A stretch of DNA of 64,000 nt from Luteibaculum oceani (GCF_007995015.1 NZ_VORB01000007.1:1-64000); one strand, 5' to 3'; shown: positions 28,261 through 37,867, numbered from the stretch's first letter. Program-made: numbers and translations. Notes: generated from the letters alone by a model not told the origin.

Positions 28261-31101
28261 ATGAAAAAATTTTTACTCTATACCATTTTTATCCTTGCCA
28301 CTGTATCGGTTTTAGGGCAATCTAAAAGCATCATTAGTGGTGATGGTAGGTTTGTCGCAACGGTAGATTACTTGGATAAAAATGCAGTTTCCGGTCAGCA
28401 CGAATACGAGGCTAGAGTTTACTCTGTAGCCTACAAAACTTTAATAAAAGCCTTTCGACTTCGCTACGAAAAGTCGTTAAACATAGATTCTTTGCGATTA
28501 AGCCACACGGGTAAAATGCTCTATGTAGGAACCAAAGAAGACCGTAGAATATACAATACCCGAGTGGGTAATATGTTGTTTAGAACCAATGAACCCATGG
28601 AGTTTGCCATGGCCAATCAGGACAACTTTTTTGTGGTGAGTGCCCCCAGTTTTGTCAAGGCCCTTGATGCCTACACCGGAGAGGAAATTACCAACTATAA
28701 AACGGCTCCCAATAATCAAATTAAGGAGTTGTACATTACCCAAGACGATGAGCATATTGCCGCGATTACATTTCGGAAACAGATACTTTTTTGGCAGGTA
28801 GGAAGGGAACGCGCTAGGAAGAAATATTTTGGGGATGATATTGTTTTTAAAACAAATGGAAAGGGCTTTACCGTTGCCAGAAAAGTGGGTACACAGCTTA
28901 ACGTGTACAATTACGAACTTCCAACATTTAAAAGGATAAATAAGCTTTCCATCGATAAGGTATTGCGCGAAGACGCTAGGGAAAGAACCATGGCTTTGAG
29001 GGAAAGCGACCCAAGTCAAAAAAGGACCATTATTAATCCATCCAAATCGCTTCACAATGATTTTTTGCTTTCTCAAGTGGGAAATTACATTGCCATTTTA
29101 GCCAAAAGCCCGGAGGATGAGAAAGAGCTGTATGTTATTAATACCAATACAGGAACGGTAAAACTGAGGGAGGTTGTTGGAGATTTAAAGCAAGAAATAG
29201 CCCTCAATTGGTACAGCGATTCGCTACTTATTCCGCAGAATATGGCAAGCCCCAGAGTGTACAATGCCAACACCAATGCCTTTGAAAATAACTTAAAACT
29301 CAAGTTTTTATACAGCAAAAAGAAGGGGCTTTTCGCGAAAAGGCAGGAGTGGAGTAACAAAAATATATCCTCCAATTTTAAATGGGCAATTTCGCAAAAG
29401 GAGGATGCTTTACTTATGAGCTATACCTCGGGAAATGAGGGGCCAAGAAAATTCCCTGGATTTCAATTTTTGGGATTCTCCACCAATGCTCTTTTTGCTT
29501 ATGCTAAAAACAATGCGGGTCAGAAATTTTACGCAGAACTGCGCGGATTGAAATCTGTAAATGCCGTAAAATGGATTCCTCTCCAAGAAGAAGAGCGTTT
29601 ATACATGGAGCCAGAAATGGGAAATGTAGCGGCGCCCAACAGCTATAACTTTGTTCGAATAAAAGGCATGCGCCATATCTCGGAGGCGGGACCAACTGAT
29701 ACCTTGAGATTATTAATGAAGACCGTGGAAACGGGTTCTAAGGCTGGCGTTCAGGTGCAAATTGTGGATCAAAATGGGATTTATTATTACGGCGCTGGAA
29801 CCGAAGATTTTAAGGGGATTTGGTGTAATCTGATGGTAAAGGGGTCGGATGGGAAAATCCGCCAAATTGATGATTTCAGCATTACCGAATACAGCGAAAT
29901 GGATAGCTTGCCTAACGCCATAGCTACCATTATGGATTTTTCTGGTTCCATGGGGTGGCCTAGAGCCGATGCCTTGCAAGAGGGGGTAGAGAAATTCATA
30001 AACGCTAAAAAAGAAAAAGATGAAGTGGCTCTTTTTAAGTATGATCACCGGGTAGTCCAAGAGAGTGATTTGTTGGATAAAAAAGAACGACTGATAAGAA
30101 AACTCTATCATTTAGATTTTAGTTCTTTCGGCGGTGCAACGGCACTTTTAGACGCAACCAATGCTGGTATATTTGGCGTTAAAAAAGCCCGAAATGTGAG
30201 TAGGAAAATAGTTATAGTAATGACCGATGGAAATGAGAATTCCAGTTTAATTACTAAAAATGAGGTCCTTAAAAACGCGCTGGAAAACGGAGTAAATATT
30301 TACACCATTGGGTATGGAAACCAGGTAAACCAGGGGTATTTAAAGTCTCTATCTTATAACACCAGGGGAGGGCATTACCAAATTTATGATGTTGCGGATT
30401 TTGAATGGATTTACAACGACATTTATAAAAAATCCCTCAATTATTATTCGGTTAATTACAAAACGGCAGATAAGGGAAGTCAGGTATACCTTCTTAAGAT
30501 TTGTAAAGACGGTTTAAATTCCGATTCTGTGGTAGTAGAGTTTGAGAATAATCCAGCAGATTTAGCGGTTTTGGCCAATACCTTGGCTGATTATAAGGAT
30601 AACCCCGTGGCAGCTTCTGGCTTTTCTGAAATAAACACAAAGGGGTTTAACAAGCCGAATTTGAAGCAGTTTTCCAAGGTTAAAATGGAGCAACCTTTAC
30701 TCCCAAAGCGAATCAGAATTTACGAGGATTCGCTTACTACTATTGAGGATGAGTTTAGTACAATAAAGCTTCCAAGGTTCAATTTCGATTACGACCGAGT
30801 TACTACGGTAAAGGAGACCGAGTCGCGTATATTGGATTTAATTGCCTTTCTAAAAAAGTATCCTCAGGTAAACCTTGAAATTATTGGGCATACCGATAAT
30901 AGTGGCGAAAGCGATTACAATGACGATTTATCCTTGAGACGAGCGAAAAGAGTAAAAGAGCTCATCGTGGATATGGGAGGCGATTCCAATCGGTTGGTGA
31001 TAAGGGGTTTTGGAGAGACTGCACCTGTGGCTAGTAATGCAACCGAAGAGGGTAGAGCAAAAAATAGACGGGTTGAGTTTAACGTAATAGAAAGGAAGTA
31101 A
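28261..31101 (+). CDS. Secreted propeller-like / VWA / OmpA-domain protein
   Basis: A 946-residue envelope protein with a Sec signal ending SVLGQ. Residues about 20-450 have repeated short beta-rich blocks (DGRFVATVDYLD, HTGKMLYVGTKEDRRIY, DDEHIAAITFRKQILFWQ) suggesting a WD40-like propeller. Residues about 550-740 are a von Willebrand A domain with MIDAS motif DFSGSMG, a threonine in FGGATALLDA and the VMTDGNENSS Asp. The last 95 residues are an OmpA/Pal domain (FNFDYDRVT, IIGHTDNSGESDYNDDLSLRRAKRVKEL, RAKNRRVEF), expected to bind peptidoglycan. The combination suggests a metal-dependent adhesive or scaffold protein tethered to the wall. It starts one base after recG and is followed closely by a dehydrogenase gene. 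Confidence 0.82.
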   Translation: MKKFLLYTIFILATVSVLGQSKSIISGDGRFVATVDYLDKNAVSGQHEYEARVYSVAYKTLIKAFRLRYEKSLNIDSLRLSHTGKMLYVGTKEDRRIYNTRVGNMLFRTNEPMEFAMANQDNFFVVSAPSFVKALDAYTGEEITNYKTAPNNQIKELYITQDDEHIAAITFRKQILFWQVGRERARKKYFGDDIVFKTNGKGFTVARKVGTQLNVYNYELPTFKRINKLSIDKVLREDARERTMALRESDPSQKRTIINPSKSLHNDFLLSQVGNYIAILAKSPEDEKELYVINTNTGTVKLREVVGDLKQEIALNWYSDSLLIPQNMASPRVYNANTNAFENNLKLKFLYSKKKGLFAKRQEWSNKNISSNFKWAISQKEDALLMSYTSGNEGPRKFPGFQFLGFSTNALFAYAKNNAGQKFYAELRGLKSVNAVKWIPLQEEERLYMEPEMGNVAAPNSYNFVRIKGMRHISEAGPTDTLRLLMKTVETGSKAGVQVQIVDQNGIYYYGAGTEDFKGIWCNLMVKGSDGKIRQIDDFSITEYSEMDSLPNAIATIMDFSGSMGWPRADALQEGVEKFINAKKEKDEVALFKYDHRVVQESDLLDKKERLIRKLYHLDFSSFGGATALLDATNAGIFGVKKARNVSRKIVIVMTDGNENSSLITKNEVLKNALENGVNIYTIGYGNQVNQGYLKSLSYNTRGGHYQIYDVADFEWIYNDIYKKSLNYYSVNYKTADKGSQVYLLKICKDGLNSDSVVVEFENNPADLAVLANTLADYKDNPVAASGFSEINTKGFNKPNLKQFSKVKMEQPLLPKRIRIYEDSLTTIEDEFSTIKLPRFNFDYDRVTTVKETESRILDLIAFLKKYPQVNLEIIGHTDNSGESDYNDDLSLRRAKRVKELIVDMGGDSNRLVIRGFGETAPVASNATEEGRAKNRRVEFNVIERK

Positions 31102-31103
31102 GC

Positions 31104-31883
31104 TTGAAAATTAAGGGAAAGAAAATCTGGATTACCGGTGCGTCTTCGGGAATTGGGGCCGCTTTAACCAAAGTACTTGCGGCGGATAACCAGTTATTGC
31201 TCTTGGCCAGATCCCAAGAAAAGCTTGAGCAATTATCTCAAATGCATCCCAATCAAATTCAGTTTGAATTGTTCGATGTTAGCGATGCTGAAGCTTACCT
31301 AAAAACTGAAGGATTAATAGAGAAATACTTTTATCCAGACTTGGTTTTTTTCAATGCTGGAATATCTCAACGCGCGATAGCCAAAGAGGCAAAACCAGAG
31401 GTATTTAAAGCAATGATGGATGTGAATTACTTTGGAGTAATCAATCCATTTTTGGCAATACTGCACAACAAGCCAGAAAACCAGCAATTGCAGGTAGTGG
31501 TAACCAATAGTGTGGCTGGAAAGTTTGGCTATTGGATGCGAAGCGGTTATGCTGCCAGCAAACATGCGCTCACAGGGTTTTTCGATACTGTAGCCCTAGA
31601 GGAGTATCAACATGGGTTGAGAGTTACTCAAGTTTTTCCAGGAAGAATAGATACACCGATAAATCAGCATGCCCTGATGGCGGATGGCAAACCATCGGCT
31701 GGCAGATACGAAGGGTTTACCGATGCGATGAAAACGGAATATGTTGTTAGGAAAATCATAAATGCAACAGCCGCTAAAAAATCTCACAAAGTGATAGCGA
31801 AACTAGAATGGATCCCCTTTGTGGTATACAACCTGAGCAAGGGCTTGTTCTTTCGATTATTCTCAAAAAGGAAACCAGAGTAA
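31104..31883 (+). CDS. Short-chain dehydrogenase/reductase
   Basis: A 259-residue classical SDR. The NAD(P)-binding TGASSGIG is at 11-18, the N-A-G stretch FFNAGISQRA near 80-89, and the catalytic triad is Ser136, Tyr149 and Lys153 (SGYAASK). RxS/K-rich context after TG and the LLARSQEKLEQL turn suggest NADP(H). The C-terminal part is longer than soluble minimal SDRs and ends hydrophobic then basic (YNLSKGLFFRLFSKRK), as in membrane-associated DHRS7-like members. The start is TTG at 31104, two bases after the preceding stop; no ATG precedes the conserved fold. Substrate unknown. Confidence 0.85.
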   Translation: MKIKGKKIWITGASSGIGAALTKVLAADNQLLLLARSQEKLEQLSQMHPNQIQFELFDVSDAEAYLKTEGLIEKYFYPDLVFFNAGISQRAIAKEAKPEVFKAMMDVNYFGVINPFLAILHNKPENQQLQVVVTNSVAGKFGYWMRSGYAASKHALTGFFDTVALEEYQHGLRVTQVFPGRIDTPINQHALMADGKPSAGRYEGFTDAMKTEYVVRKIINATAAKKSHKVIAKLEWIPFVVYNLSKGLFFRLFSKRKPE

Positions 31884-31896
31884 TCTGAGCTTCGGT

Positions 31897-33255
31897 TTAA
31901 ACAACCTGCTTGTTTTTCCATTTACCCCGTTTAAAATACCACACGGTTAAAATGCAGGGTAAAATGTAGCTTATTGGGAAGGAATACCAAACAGCCAATT
32001 CTTCAAAACCTTCAATTTTCGCAGCGAAGTAGGCAAAGGGAAATTGAATAAGCCAAATTCCAATTAGGGTAAGTACCATGGATTGCACCGTATTTCCAGA
32101 ACCTCGAAGTGTCCCCACCAGGGCCAATTGAGCACCTAGAAAACCAAAACTCAAGGAAACTACCTCCATAAACTTAACTCCCATGGCTACTACATGGTCT
32201 TCAGCATCCAAAAAGGTACGTACTATGGGTTCGGTAAATAGGTAAAACAGTAGTCCGATAAAGCTTAGAAACACAAAACCTATCCAGGCAGCGTAGATGG
32301 ATCCTTTTTCCGCGCGTTCTATTTTTCTTGCACCCATATTTTGCCCAACCAAGGTGGAGTTGGCACGTAATAAGCCCAATCCAAAAATTACTACAAAACT
32401 GATGAGGCGAGATCCTACGCCATAGGCAGCCAGCACTTCGGTCCCAAATTGTGCTGCAATCCCTGTTAGAACAGTTAATCCCAAAGCTCTAGCAGAAATT
32501 TCGATTGAAGAGGGAGTTCCCAACTTAAAAGCTCTGGCCAATAGAGGTTTGTCGATTTTAAACTGGTTAAAACTTAGTTTGATACCTGCCGAGCCTTTAA
32601 AAAGAATAAAAAATCCAGCGATGGAAGATAGTGCCAAGGTAGCCATAGTTGAGTAGGCCGCACCGGCAACTCCTGCGGCAGGTATTGGGCCGTATCCATA
32701 TATAAACAATGGGTCTAAGATGAAATTTAACGCCAATGCCACCCCATTTATGTACAACGGAATTCGTACCTCTCCAACACCACGCAGGAGGGATTGAAAC
32801 ATGATAAAGCTAAAGTTGAAGGTGAGTGCCAGAAAAATAATGCGCTGAAAGTAATTGGCTTCCTCAAAAATATCTTGTCCAACACCTAACCAACTTAATA
32901 TATGAGGCGAAAGCGCATAGGCGAGAAGGGAAATAATAAGGGAAAGTAAAACCACCATGCTCAGCGTTTGCTGTGCAGTATGATTTACCATTTTATAGTT
33001 TTTGGCCCCAGCGTACTGGGCTACCAAGATGGTGCCAGCAAAGGCAAAGCCGGAGGTAAGTGAAATCAGTAAAAAGTTTACAGGAAAACTTACGGATACC
33101 GCTGCAACTGCATTAGCGCCTAACCGTCCTACCCAAAATGCATCTACTAGTTGATATCCCGTTTGCAGAATATTGGCCCCAATAATAGGTAGCGCAAGCG
33201 ATATGAGCCCTTTGAGTATAGGGCCTTGGGTTAAATCTATTCTGCGGTTTTGCAT
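31897..33255 (-). CDS. MATE-family efflux transporter
   Basis: A 452-residue membrane protein with about twelve hydrophobic segments in two similar halves. It opens with the MATE pattern ILKGLISLALPIIGANILQTGYQLVDAFWVGRLG and contains FAGTILVAQYAGA and, in the second half, ANSTLVGQNMGARKIERAEKGSIYAAWIG. Such carriers export cationic drugs or metabolites in exchange for Na+ or H+. The ORF is open to a TTG at 33264, but this lies in the TAnnTTTG promoter at 33262-33269; ATG at 33255 (MQNRRIDLTQGP) is chosen, which would make the mRNA nearly leaderless. Substrate unknown. Confidence 0.9.
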   Translation of the reverse strand: MQNRRIDLTQGPILKGLISLALPIIGANILQTGYQLVDAFWVGRLGANAVAAVSVSFPVNFLLISLTSGFAFAGTILVAQYAGAKNYKMVNHTAQQTLSMVVLLSLIISLLAYALSPHILSWLGVGQDIFEEANYFQRIIFLALTFNFSFIMFQSLLRGVGEVRIPLYINGVALALNFILDPLFIYGYGPIPAAGVAGAAYSTMATLALSSIAGFFILFKGSAGIKLSFNQFKIDKPLLARAFKLGTPSSIEISARALGLTVLTGIAAQFGTEVLAAYGVGSRLISFVVIFGLGLLRANSTLVGQNMGARKIERAEKGSIYAAWIGFVFLSFIGLLFYLFTEPIVRTFLDAEDHVVAMGVKFMEVVSLSFGFLGAQLALVGTLRGSGNTVQSMVLTLIGIWLIQFPFAYFAAKIEGFEELAVWYSFPISYILPCILTVWYFKRGKWKNKQVV

Positions 33256-33261
33256 CGGCCG

Positions 33262-33269
33262 CAAAATTA
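33262..33269 (-). promoter_or_regulatory. Bacteroidota-type promoter for the MATE gene
   Basis: The minus strand reads TAATTTTG, matching TAnnTTTG, ending 6 bp before the ATG at 33255. Transcription would begin at or within a few bases of the start codon. Confidence 0.5.
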
Positions 33270-33576
33270 AGGTATTCGACTGTTTTGCTGACCTTAAATG
33301 TTGTTATTAGTTGGGGGGGTGAGGGGATGAGGGGGTAAGTTGTTTTTTGGGAACAGTCAGTGGTTAGTGGTCAATAATTGGGTGGTTGCATAGCTTAAAG
33401 CATTACGCGAATGTGGTTTAGGTTATCGATACTCGGTTCTCGAGTGCACACGCTATGGCATGGGTGTATCGAGAGAACAAAGGCCGGGGTGCCCGCGCAT
33501 CCCAGGAAAGTGTTCTCTGTTTTCAGTAAACTAGTATGCTCCCTGTCTTGGCTTGAAAAAAGTTGATGAATGTAGT
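33270..33576. other. Intergenic stretch with G-rich tract and structured GC-richer block
   Basis: No gene is visible. At 33313-33335 a purine tract has runs of seven, four and five G separated by 3-4 bases, enough for a four-stranded G structure. At about 33428-33520 a GC-richer block contains related inverted pieces, GGTTCTCGAGTG and TATCGAGAGAAC, then GGCCGGGGTGCCCGCGC. The block differs in composition from its surroundings and may be a mobile-repeat remnant or a structured RNA; nothing identifies it. Confidence 0.4.
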
Positions 33577-33621
33577 GGGATGATTAAAAAAAGGGGCGAT
33601 GCCCCTTTTTTTAATCATCCC
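33577..33621 (-). terminator. Perfect 21-bp hairpin, terminator overlapping the end of the next gene
   Basis: Arms 33577-33597 and 33601-33621 are exact reverse complements around a three-base loop, with a GGGGC/GCCCC core and seven A/T pairs. On the minus strand the stem holds GATGATTAA, the last codons and stop of the small secreted protein, and the T-run follows the GC core. The arms are much longer than a terminator needs. Confidence 0.8.
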
Positions 33622-34099
33622 AATCATGTTGTCCTCTACCTCTTCTCCCGTAAGCTTTTCCTCTTCGGTTACAATCGTCGTTGTTCCTGTAGTAATCTGG
33701 GTGGTAATGATGGTCGTGTCTCATATTACAGCTTCTTCTACAGTAGTCTCTCGGTGCTCTCCTTATTGGTTGAATTCTAAAGTCTCCAAACCTATCAATA
33801 CAAGCTTCTAAATGTGCTCCGTGAGGTAGAAATATTCTATCGGCAAATACTACTTGTGCATAACCATAGCCTCTCCGGTTAATTCTATGTTCAATAACCC
33901 TGATGTGGTGCGAACCTGGTCTTAAACGATTGAGAAATAGGCTTCCATACATGTCATATCTTACTCCATCCACAATTACCTCATAATTAATATTGGTTCT
34001 ATTGTGGATTTCAAGACTCGCGAAATACCTTTTGTTGTGTCCGTCTTCTGCAAATCCTATCATCGGTATAAGCAGAAGTAAAATCAATAACTTTTTCAT
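33611..34099 (-). CDS. Small secreted His/Arg-rich protein of unknown function
   Basis: A 162-residue protein with a clear Sec signal (MKKLLILLLLIPMIGFAED). The mature part starts with a beta-rich segment (FASLEIHNRTNINYEVIVDG, LRPGSHHIRVIEH) like small carboxypeptidase-regulatory or PEGA-type modules, in which a short hairpin faces the exterior. The last 50 residues are rich in His, Arg, Tyr and Asp and include two Cys-containing turns (DYCRRSC), suggesting metal or polyanion binding. No family is recognised. The gene is monocistronic; its stop codon is inside the 21-bp hairpin at 33577-33621. Confidence 0.75.
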   Translation of the reverse strand: MKKLLILLLLIPMIGFAEDGHNKRYFASLEIHNRTNINYEVIVDGVRYDMYGSLFLNRLRPGSHHIRVIEHRINRRGYGYAQVVFADRIFLPHGAHLEACIDRFGDFRIQPIRRAPRDYCRRSCNMRHDHHYHPDYYRNNDDCNRRGKAYGRRGRGQHDWDD

Positions 34100-34155
34100 A
34101 AGGCAATAGTTTTAATTTCCTCAATAGAAATCAATTCCCGTGCCAAAACTGTAAG

Positions 34156-35283
34156 TTATTGATAGCTAATATGTTGTAAGGTGTTCTTGAGGGCCTCTTG
34201 ATCACTTTTCCTCAAGCGGAGGAATCTAATTTGTGCTAATAATCGATGGAAGTACTTCTTTCCTTTCGGGAAAACTGCTATCCCACCTAAAAGGAAAATA
34301 AAGTACCAGGTGTTGATGCTAGATAAGCCGCTGAGCATCAATTGAAAGAAACAAATCCACGCCAAGATGGTAACCAGCAGGTGCTTGGTTAACCAATGTA
34401 TGGAAAGATGGAATTGGTGATCTTTAAATTTCTTGAGAACCAGTTTAAGGATGAACCAAAATGGAATTTCAAAAAGGCAACCCACCAGCATCAGCGGAAG
34501 GCTTGCAGCCAATTTTACCATATTGATTACATAAGATCCAACGGTAAATGGAATAATCAGTTTATCGCCAATTATAGACTTAACCTTAGACCAGTGCTCC
34601 TCATTTAAGCTTTCTTTTTTAAGTAGATTTTGCTTTATCCGAGCTGGCCAATCCAGATTTAAAATAGGATCTAAGCTCTCGAATTGTTCTACGGTACATA
34701 ATTCTTTTTCAAGGGCTTGCTCTAATTCTTTAGTTGTAAGCCCTGCTTCGTATTGAAATGGTTTCCCAAATTTCACCTCTATACACGCATGCGATTTTGT
34801 AAGGGAACTAAAGTTTATGGCTATAGGCACCACGCTTGTGGTGGGATTTTGTTCCCATATTCGAAATACGCCCTTTTTAAACCTCCTAAGCGTTCTGTGC
34901 TGCAAATGGGTGCCCTCGGGGAATAAAGCGACCCAATCCTTTTTATTCAGTTTGGATTTTAACAGATTAAATGTCTCTTGATTTTTAAGAGGAGCCTTAA
35001 AACCATCTACCGCTCTATAGGCAGGAATTGGACCAAAAAAAGATAATAATCTATTGATGTAATTTGATTTGAACACATCAGATCGCGTTAAAAACCAAAT
35101 CTTTTTCCTAACCGAACAGGTAATCAATAAGGGGTCAATCAGCGTGTTCCAATGGTTGGCAATAAAAATAACCCCTTTGCCTTTGGGTATGTTGTTGCGT
35201 CCTACTACCCTGATATCAGAGAAAAAAAGCCGGAGAGACAAGGCAATCCAGCTTTTAAATATGTAGTAGCACCACTTTTCCAT
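34156..35283 (-). CDS. Lysophospholipid/glycerophosphate acyltransferase family protein
   Basis: A 375-residue PlsC-like protein. The acyltransferase block I is NHWNTLID with His44 and Asp50, an H-x5-D spacing seen in a Bacteroidota subgroup. Block III appears as LFPEGTHLQ near residues 119-127, and VVPIAINF gives block IV. The C-terminal third has two to three hydrophobic helices (about 240-345), so it is anchored in the inner membrane. Such enzymes acylate lysophosphatidate or other glycerophosphate lipids using acyl-ACP or acyl-CoA. The ATG directly abuts the pheT stop, so translation is probably coupled though the functions are unrelated. Confidence 0.82.
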   Translation of the reverse strand: MEKWCYYIFKSWIALSLRLFFSDIRVVGRNNIPKGKGVIFIANHWNTLIDPLLITCSVRKKIWFLTRSDVFKSNYINRLLSFFGPIPAYRAVDGFKAPLKNQETFNLLKSKLNKKDWVALFPEGTHLQHRTLRRFKKGVFRIWEQNPTTSVVPIAINFSSLTKSHACIEVKFGKPFQYEAGLTTKELEQALEKELCTVEQFESLDPILNLDWPARIKQNLLKKESLNEEHWSKVKSIIGDKLIIPFTVGSYVINMVKLAASLPLMLVGCLFEIPFWFILKLVLKKFKDHQFHLSIHWLTKHLLVTILAWICFFQLMLSGLSSINTWYFIFLLGGIAVFPKGKKYFHRLLAQIRFLRLRKSDQEALKNTLQHISYQ

Positions 35284-37713
35284 TTACCTTAAACTAGCGC
35301 CTAATTCTTTTTCAAGACTCTTCATTATTTTATCCATCTGCGCATCTACCTCTTTGTCAGTAAGGGTTTTCTCTGGCGATCTAAATTGATAGCTCAGCGC
35401 ATAAGACTTTTTACCTTTTTCAAGGTTTTTCCCTTCGTAAACATCGAATAATGAAACGGATTGCAGCAGCTGGTTGGCCGCCTTCTTGCTAACCTTTTCA
35501 AGTGCTTGATATTCCACTTCCTTCTCTAACAGTAAAGAAAGATCCCTTCTCATACCAGGGAATTTCGGAAGTTCAGCAATCTGTGGTTTTACATTGGCCA
35601 AGGCTTCGTAGGCGAAATCAAAATCAAAAACTGCGAAAAACACTTCTTTTTTGATATCGGATTTCTTTAATAATTCGGCTTTAACCTTACCCCATTTTAC
35701 CAGTGATTTTTTTCTGAATGAAATTTCCATTCCATATTCCATCCAAAATTCTTTTCCCTCGGTAGTCTTTAATGCCGACTTAAAGCCTAGACGGTCTATT
35801 ACACTGTATACCAGGCTTTTTAAGTCAGACCAAGAGGCATTTCCAGCATTGGTGTTCCACCCTTCCTCGTTCGCTAATCCAGACAAGGTAATGGCCAGTT
35901 GCTCATTTTCGTTGTAGCCCTCACCCGCTTTAAAGTAGGCTTTTCCAAACTCGAATAAGGCAATGCGCTCGTTTCCAAACTTCTGGTTGTACAGCACTGC
36001 ATCCAATGAAGAAAACAGCATGGAGTTTCTCAAAATTCCTAAATCGGAACTTAAAGGATTCAGAAGGTTGATTGCCGACTTTTCTATTCCCGCATCAAAG
36101 GTTTTATAGTTGGCATTGGTTAAACCGTTGCTCATTCCTTCTGCTAAACCTTTGGCAGCAAGAAATGCAGAAATAATTTCTCTGGCTTTATGCTTAGATA
36201 AACGCTCTCTTTTTCCTGGACTTAAAGCAATTTTCTGAGGAATAGGAATAGCGTTAAAACCGTATATCCTCATAACTTCCTCGCATACGTCGGCATGTCT
36301 TGTAACATCCACGCGATACGCCGGAATATCCAGTGTCCATTTGTCTTCTTTCTCAGAGAGGATAGTGATATCCAAATCCTTAAGAATGGCCTTAACTGTT
36401 TCTTTATCAAAATCAACCCCAGCAAGGGTGTTAAGTCCTTTTAATGAGAATTCGCACTGATGACTGGTTGCCACTCCTGCATTTACATCTTGATATCCAC
36501 CCTTGATTTCACCTCCTGCAATATCCGTGTAGAGTTTAGCAGCAAATTGTAAGGCAGTTAGGGTGGCAGTGGGGTCTATACCTCTTTCATATCTAAAGGA
36601 GGCATCTGTGTTTAATGCTTGTCTTTTGGCAGTTTTTCGAACCGAAACGGGATTGAAATATGCCGATTCTAGAAAGATTCCCTTTGTTGTTTCTGACACT
36701 CCTGATGATAATCCTCCAAAAACACCGGCGATACACATGGCGCTTTCGGCATTGCAAATCATCAAATCTTCCTCATGTAAAGTTCTTTCAACTTCATCGA
36801 GGGTGGTGAATTTATCTTTTGCTTTTGCAGTCTTTACAATTACTTTTTGTCCAGCTACCTTTTCCAAATCAAAGGCGTGCATAGGGTGCCCAAAACCATG
36901 ACAAACGTAGTTGGTAATATCTACAAGGTTATTTATGGGCTTTAGACCTATGGTTTTAAGTCTGTTTTGAAGCCATTCTGGAGAAGGAGCAACTTTTAAG
37001 TTTTCTATAACCAGTCCAGCATACCTTGGACATCTTTCTTTATTTTCCACCTCTATTGTTACTGGGCAGTTTCCTTCTTTAAGATCTGCCAGATTACTAA
37101 GAGGTTTTATTGTAAGCTGTTTACCTTCTTTGTGGTTTAATGCCGCCACAATATCTCTCGCTACCCCGAAATGAGACATAGCGTCTGTACGGTTGGGGGT
37201 TAATCCAATCTCTATTTGGTAATCGGTAGTAACGTTAAAGTAGTCTGCGGCTTTTTGTCCCACCTTAGCTCCTGAAGGTAGAACCATAATTCCTGCATGA
37301 CTTTGCCCTAGACTTAATTCGTCTTCAGCGCAGATCATACCCTGAGAAACTTCCCCTCTTATTTTGGCCTTTTTTATTTCGAATGGATCACCCTCAGTTG
37401 GGTGGATAGTAGCTCCAACGGTTGCTACCACAACTTTTTGTCCCGCTTCTACATTTGGTGCTCCACAAACGATAGGAACAACCTCTGTCCCTATCTTTAC
37501 CGTGGTGCACTTTAATTTATCGGCGTTTTCGTGCTTTTTGCAAGTAAGAACTTCTCCAATTACTATTCCTTCTAATCCACCTGGAATACTATCTACCCGT
37601 TCAACTCCTTCAACTTCTAACCCTGTATCGGTTAAAATTTCCGATAGCTCATCGGGTGAACGATGGTAATCTTCGGGTAAAAAATCTAATAACCAGTTAT
37701 ATGAAATTTTCAT
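35284..37713 (-). CDS. pheT: Phenylalanine--tRNA ligase, beta subunit
   Basis: An 809-residue PheT of normal length; with PheS it forms the alpha2beta2 synthetase charging tRNA-Phe. Domains in order: tRNA-binding OB fold (about 42-150, VIGEVLTCKKHENADKLKC), B3/B4 editing region (about 210-380), B5 (about 405-475, ending CEEVMRIYGFNAIP), a catalytic-like core, and the C-terminal ferredoxin-like anticodon-binding domain (about 715-808, FPGMRRDLSLLLEKEV). pheS is not adjacent. A promoter lies upstream at 37734. Confidence 0.96.
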   Translation of the reverse strand: MKISYNWLLDFLPEDYHRSPDELSEILTDTGLEVEGVERVDSIPGGLEGIVIGEVLTCKKHENADKLKCTTVKIGTEVVPIVCGAPNVEAGQKVVVATVGATIHPTEGDPFEIKKAKIRGEVSQGMICAEDELSLGQSHAGIMVLPSGAKVGQKAADYFNVTTDYQIEIGLTPNRTDAMSHFGVARDIVAALNHKEGKQLTIKPLSNLADLKEGNCPVTIEVENKERCPRYAGLVIENLKVAPSPEWLQNRLKTIGLKPINNLVDITNYVCHGFGHPMHAFDLEKVAGQKVIVKTAKAKDKFTTLDEVERTLHEEDLMICNAESAMCIAGVFGGLSSGVSETTKGIFLESAYFNPVSVRKTAKRQALNTDASFRYERGIDPTATLTALQFAAKLYTDIAGGEIKGGYQDVNAGVATSHQCEFSLKGLNTLAGVDFDKETVKAILKDLDITILSEKEDKWTLDIPAYRVDVTRHADVCEEVMRIYGFNAIPIPQKIALSPGKRERLSKHKAREIISAFLAAKGLAEGMSNGLTNANYKTFDAGIEKSAINLLNPLSSDLGILRNSMLFSSLDAVLYNQKFGNERIALFEFGKAYFKAGEGYNENEQLAITLSGLANEEGWNTNAGNASWSDLKSLVYSVIDRLGFKSALKTTEGKEFWMEYGMEISFRKKSLVKWGKVKAELLKKSDIKKEVFFAVFDFDFAYEALANVKPQIAELPKFPGMRRDLSLLLEKEVEYQALEKVSKKAANQLLQSVSLFDVYEGKNLEKGKKSYALSYQFRSPEKTLTDKEVDAQMDKIMKSLEKELGASLR

Positions 37714-37733
37714 GATAGCGCTCTAAATCGGGA

Positions 37734-37741
37734 CAAAAGTA
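37734..37741 (-). promoter_or_regulatory. Bacteroidota-type promoter for pheT
   Basis: The minus strand reads TACTTTTG, matching TAnnTTTG, about 20 bp upstream of the ATG at 37713. Confidence 0.55.
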
Positions 37742-37867
37742 AGGGATATAACCCGACTAACTTTTATCGTTTTCAATATTGTTTCCGAACTGTATTTTAA
37801 GGTGAATTAGATGGAAAAGGGATGCCGAGATGTTTCGTTAGCACCCCCCCCATCTAATTTGGTAATT

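Noticed and set aside
37805-37859. Hairpin between pheT and hutU as a riboswitch or strong terminator
   Set aside because: A 10-bp stem with a 35-base loop and a C-run, without T-tract on the relevant strand or any known aptamer pattern; left as a note only.
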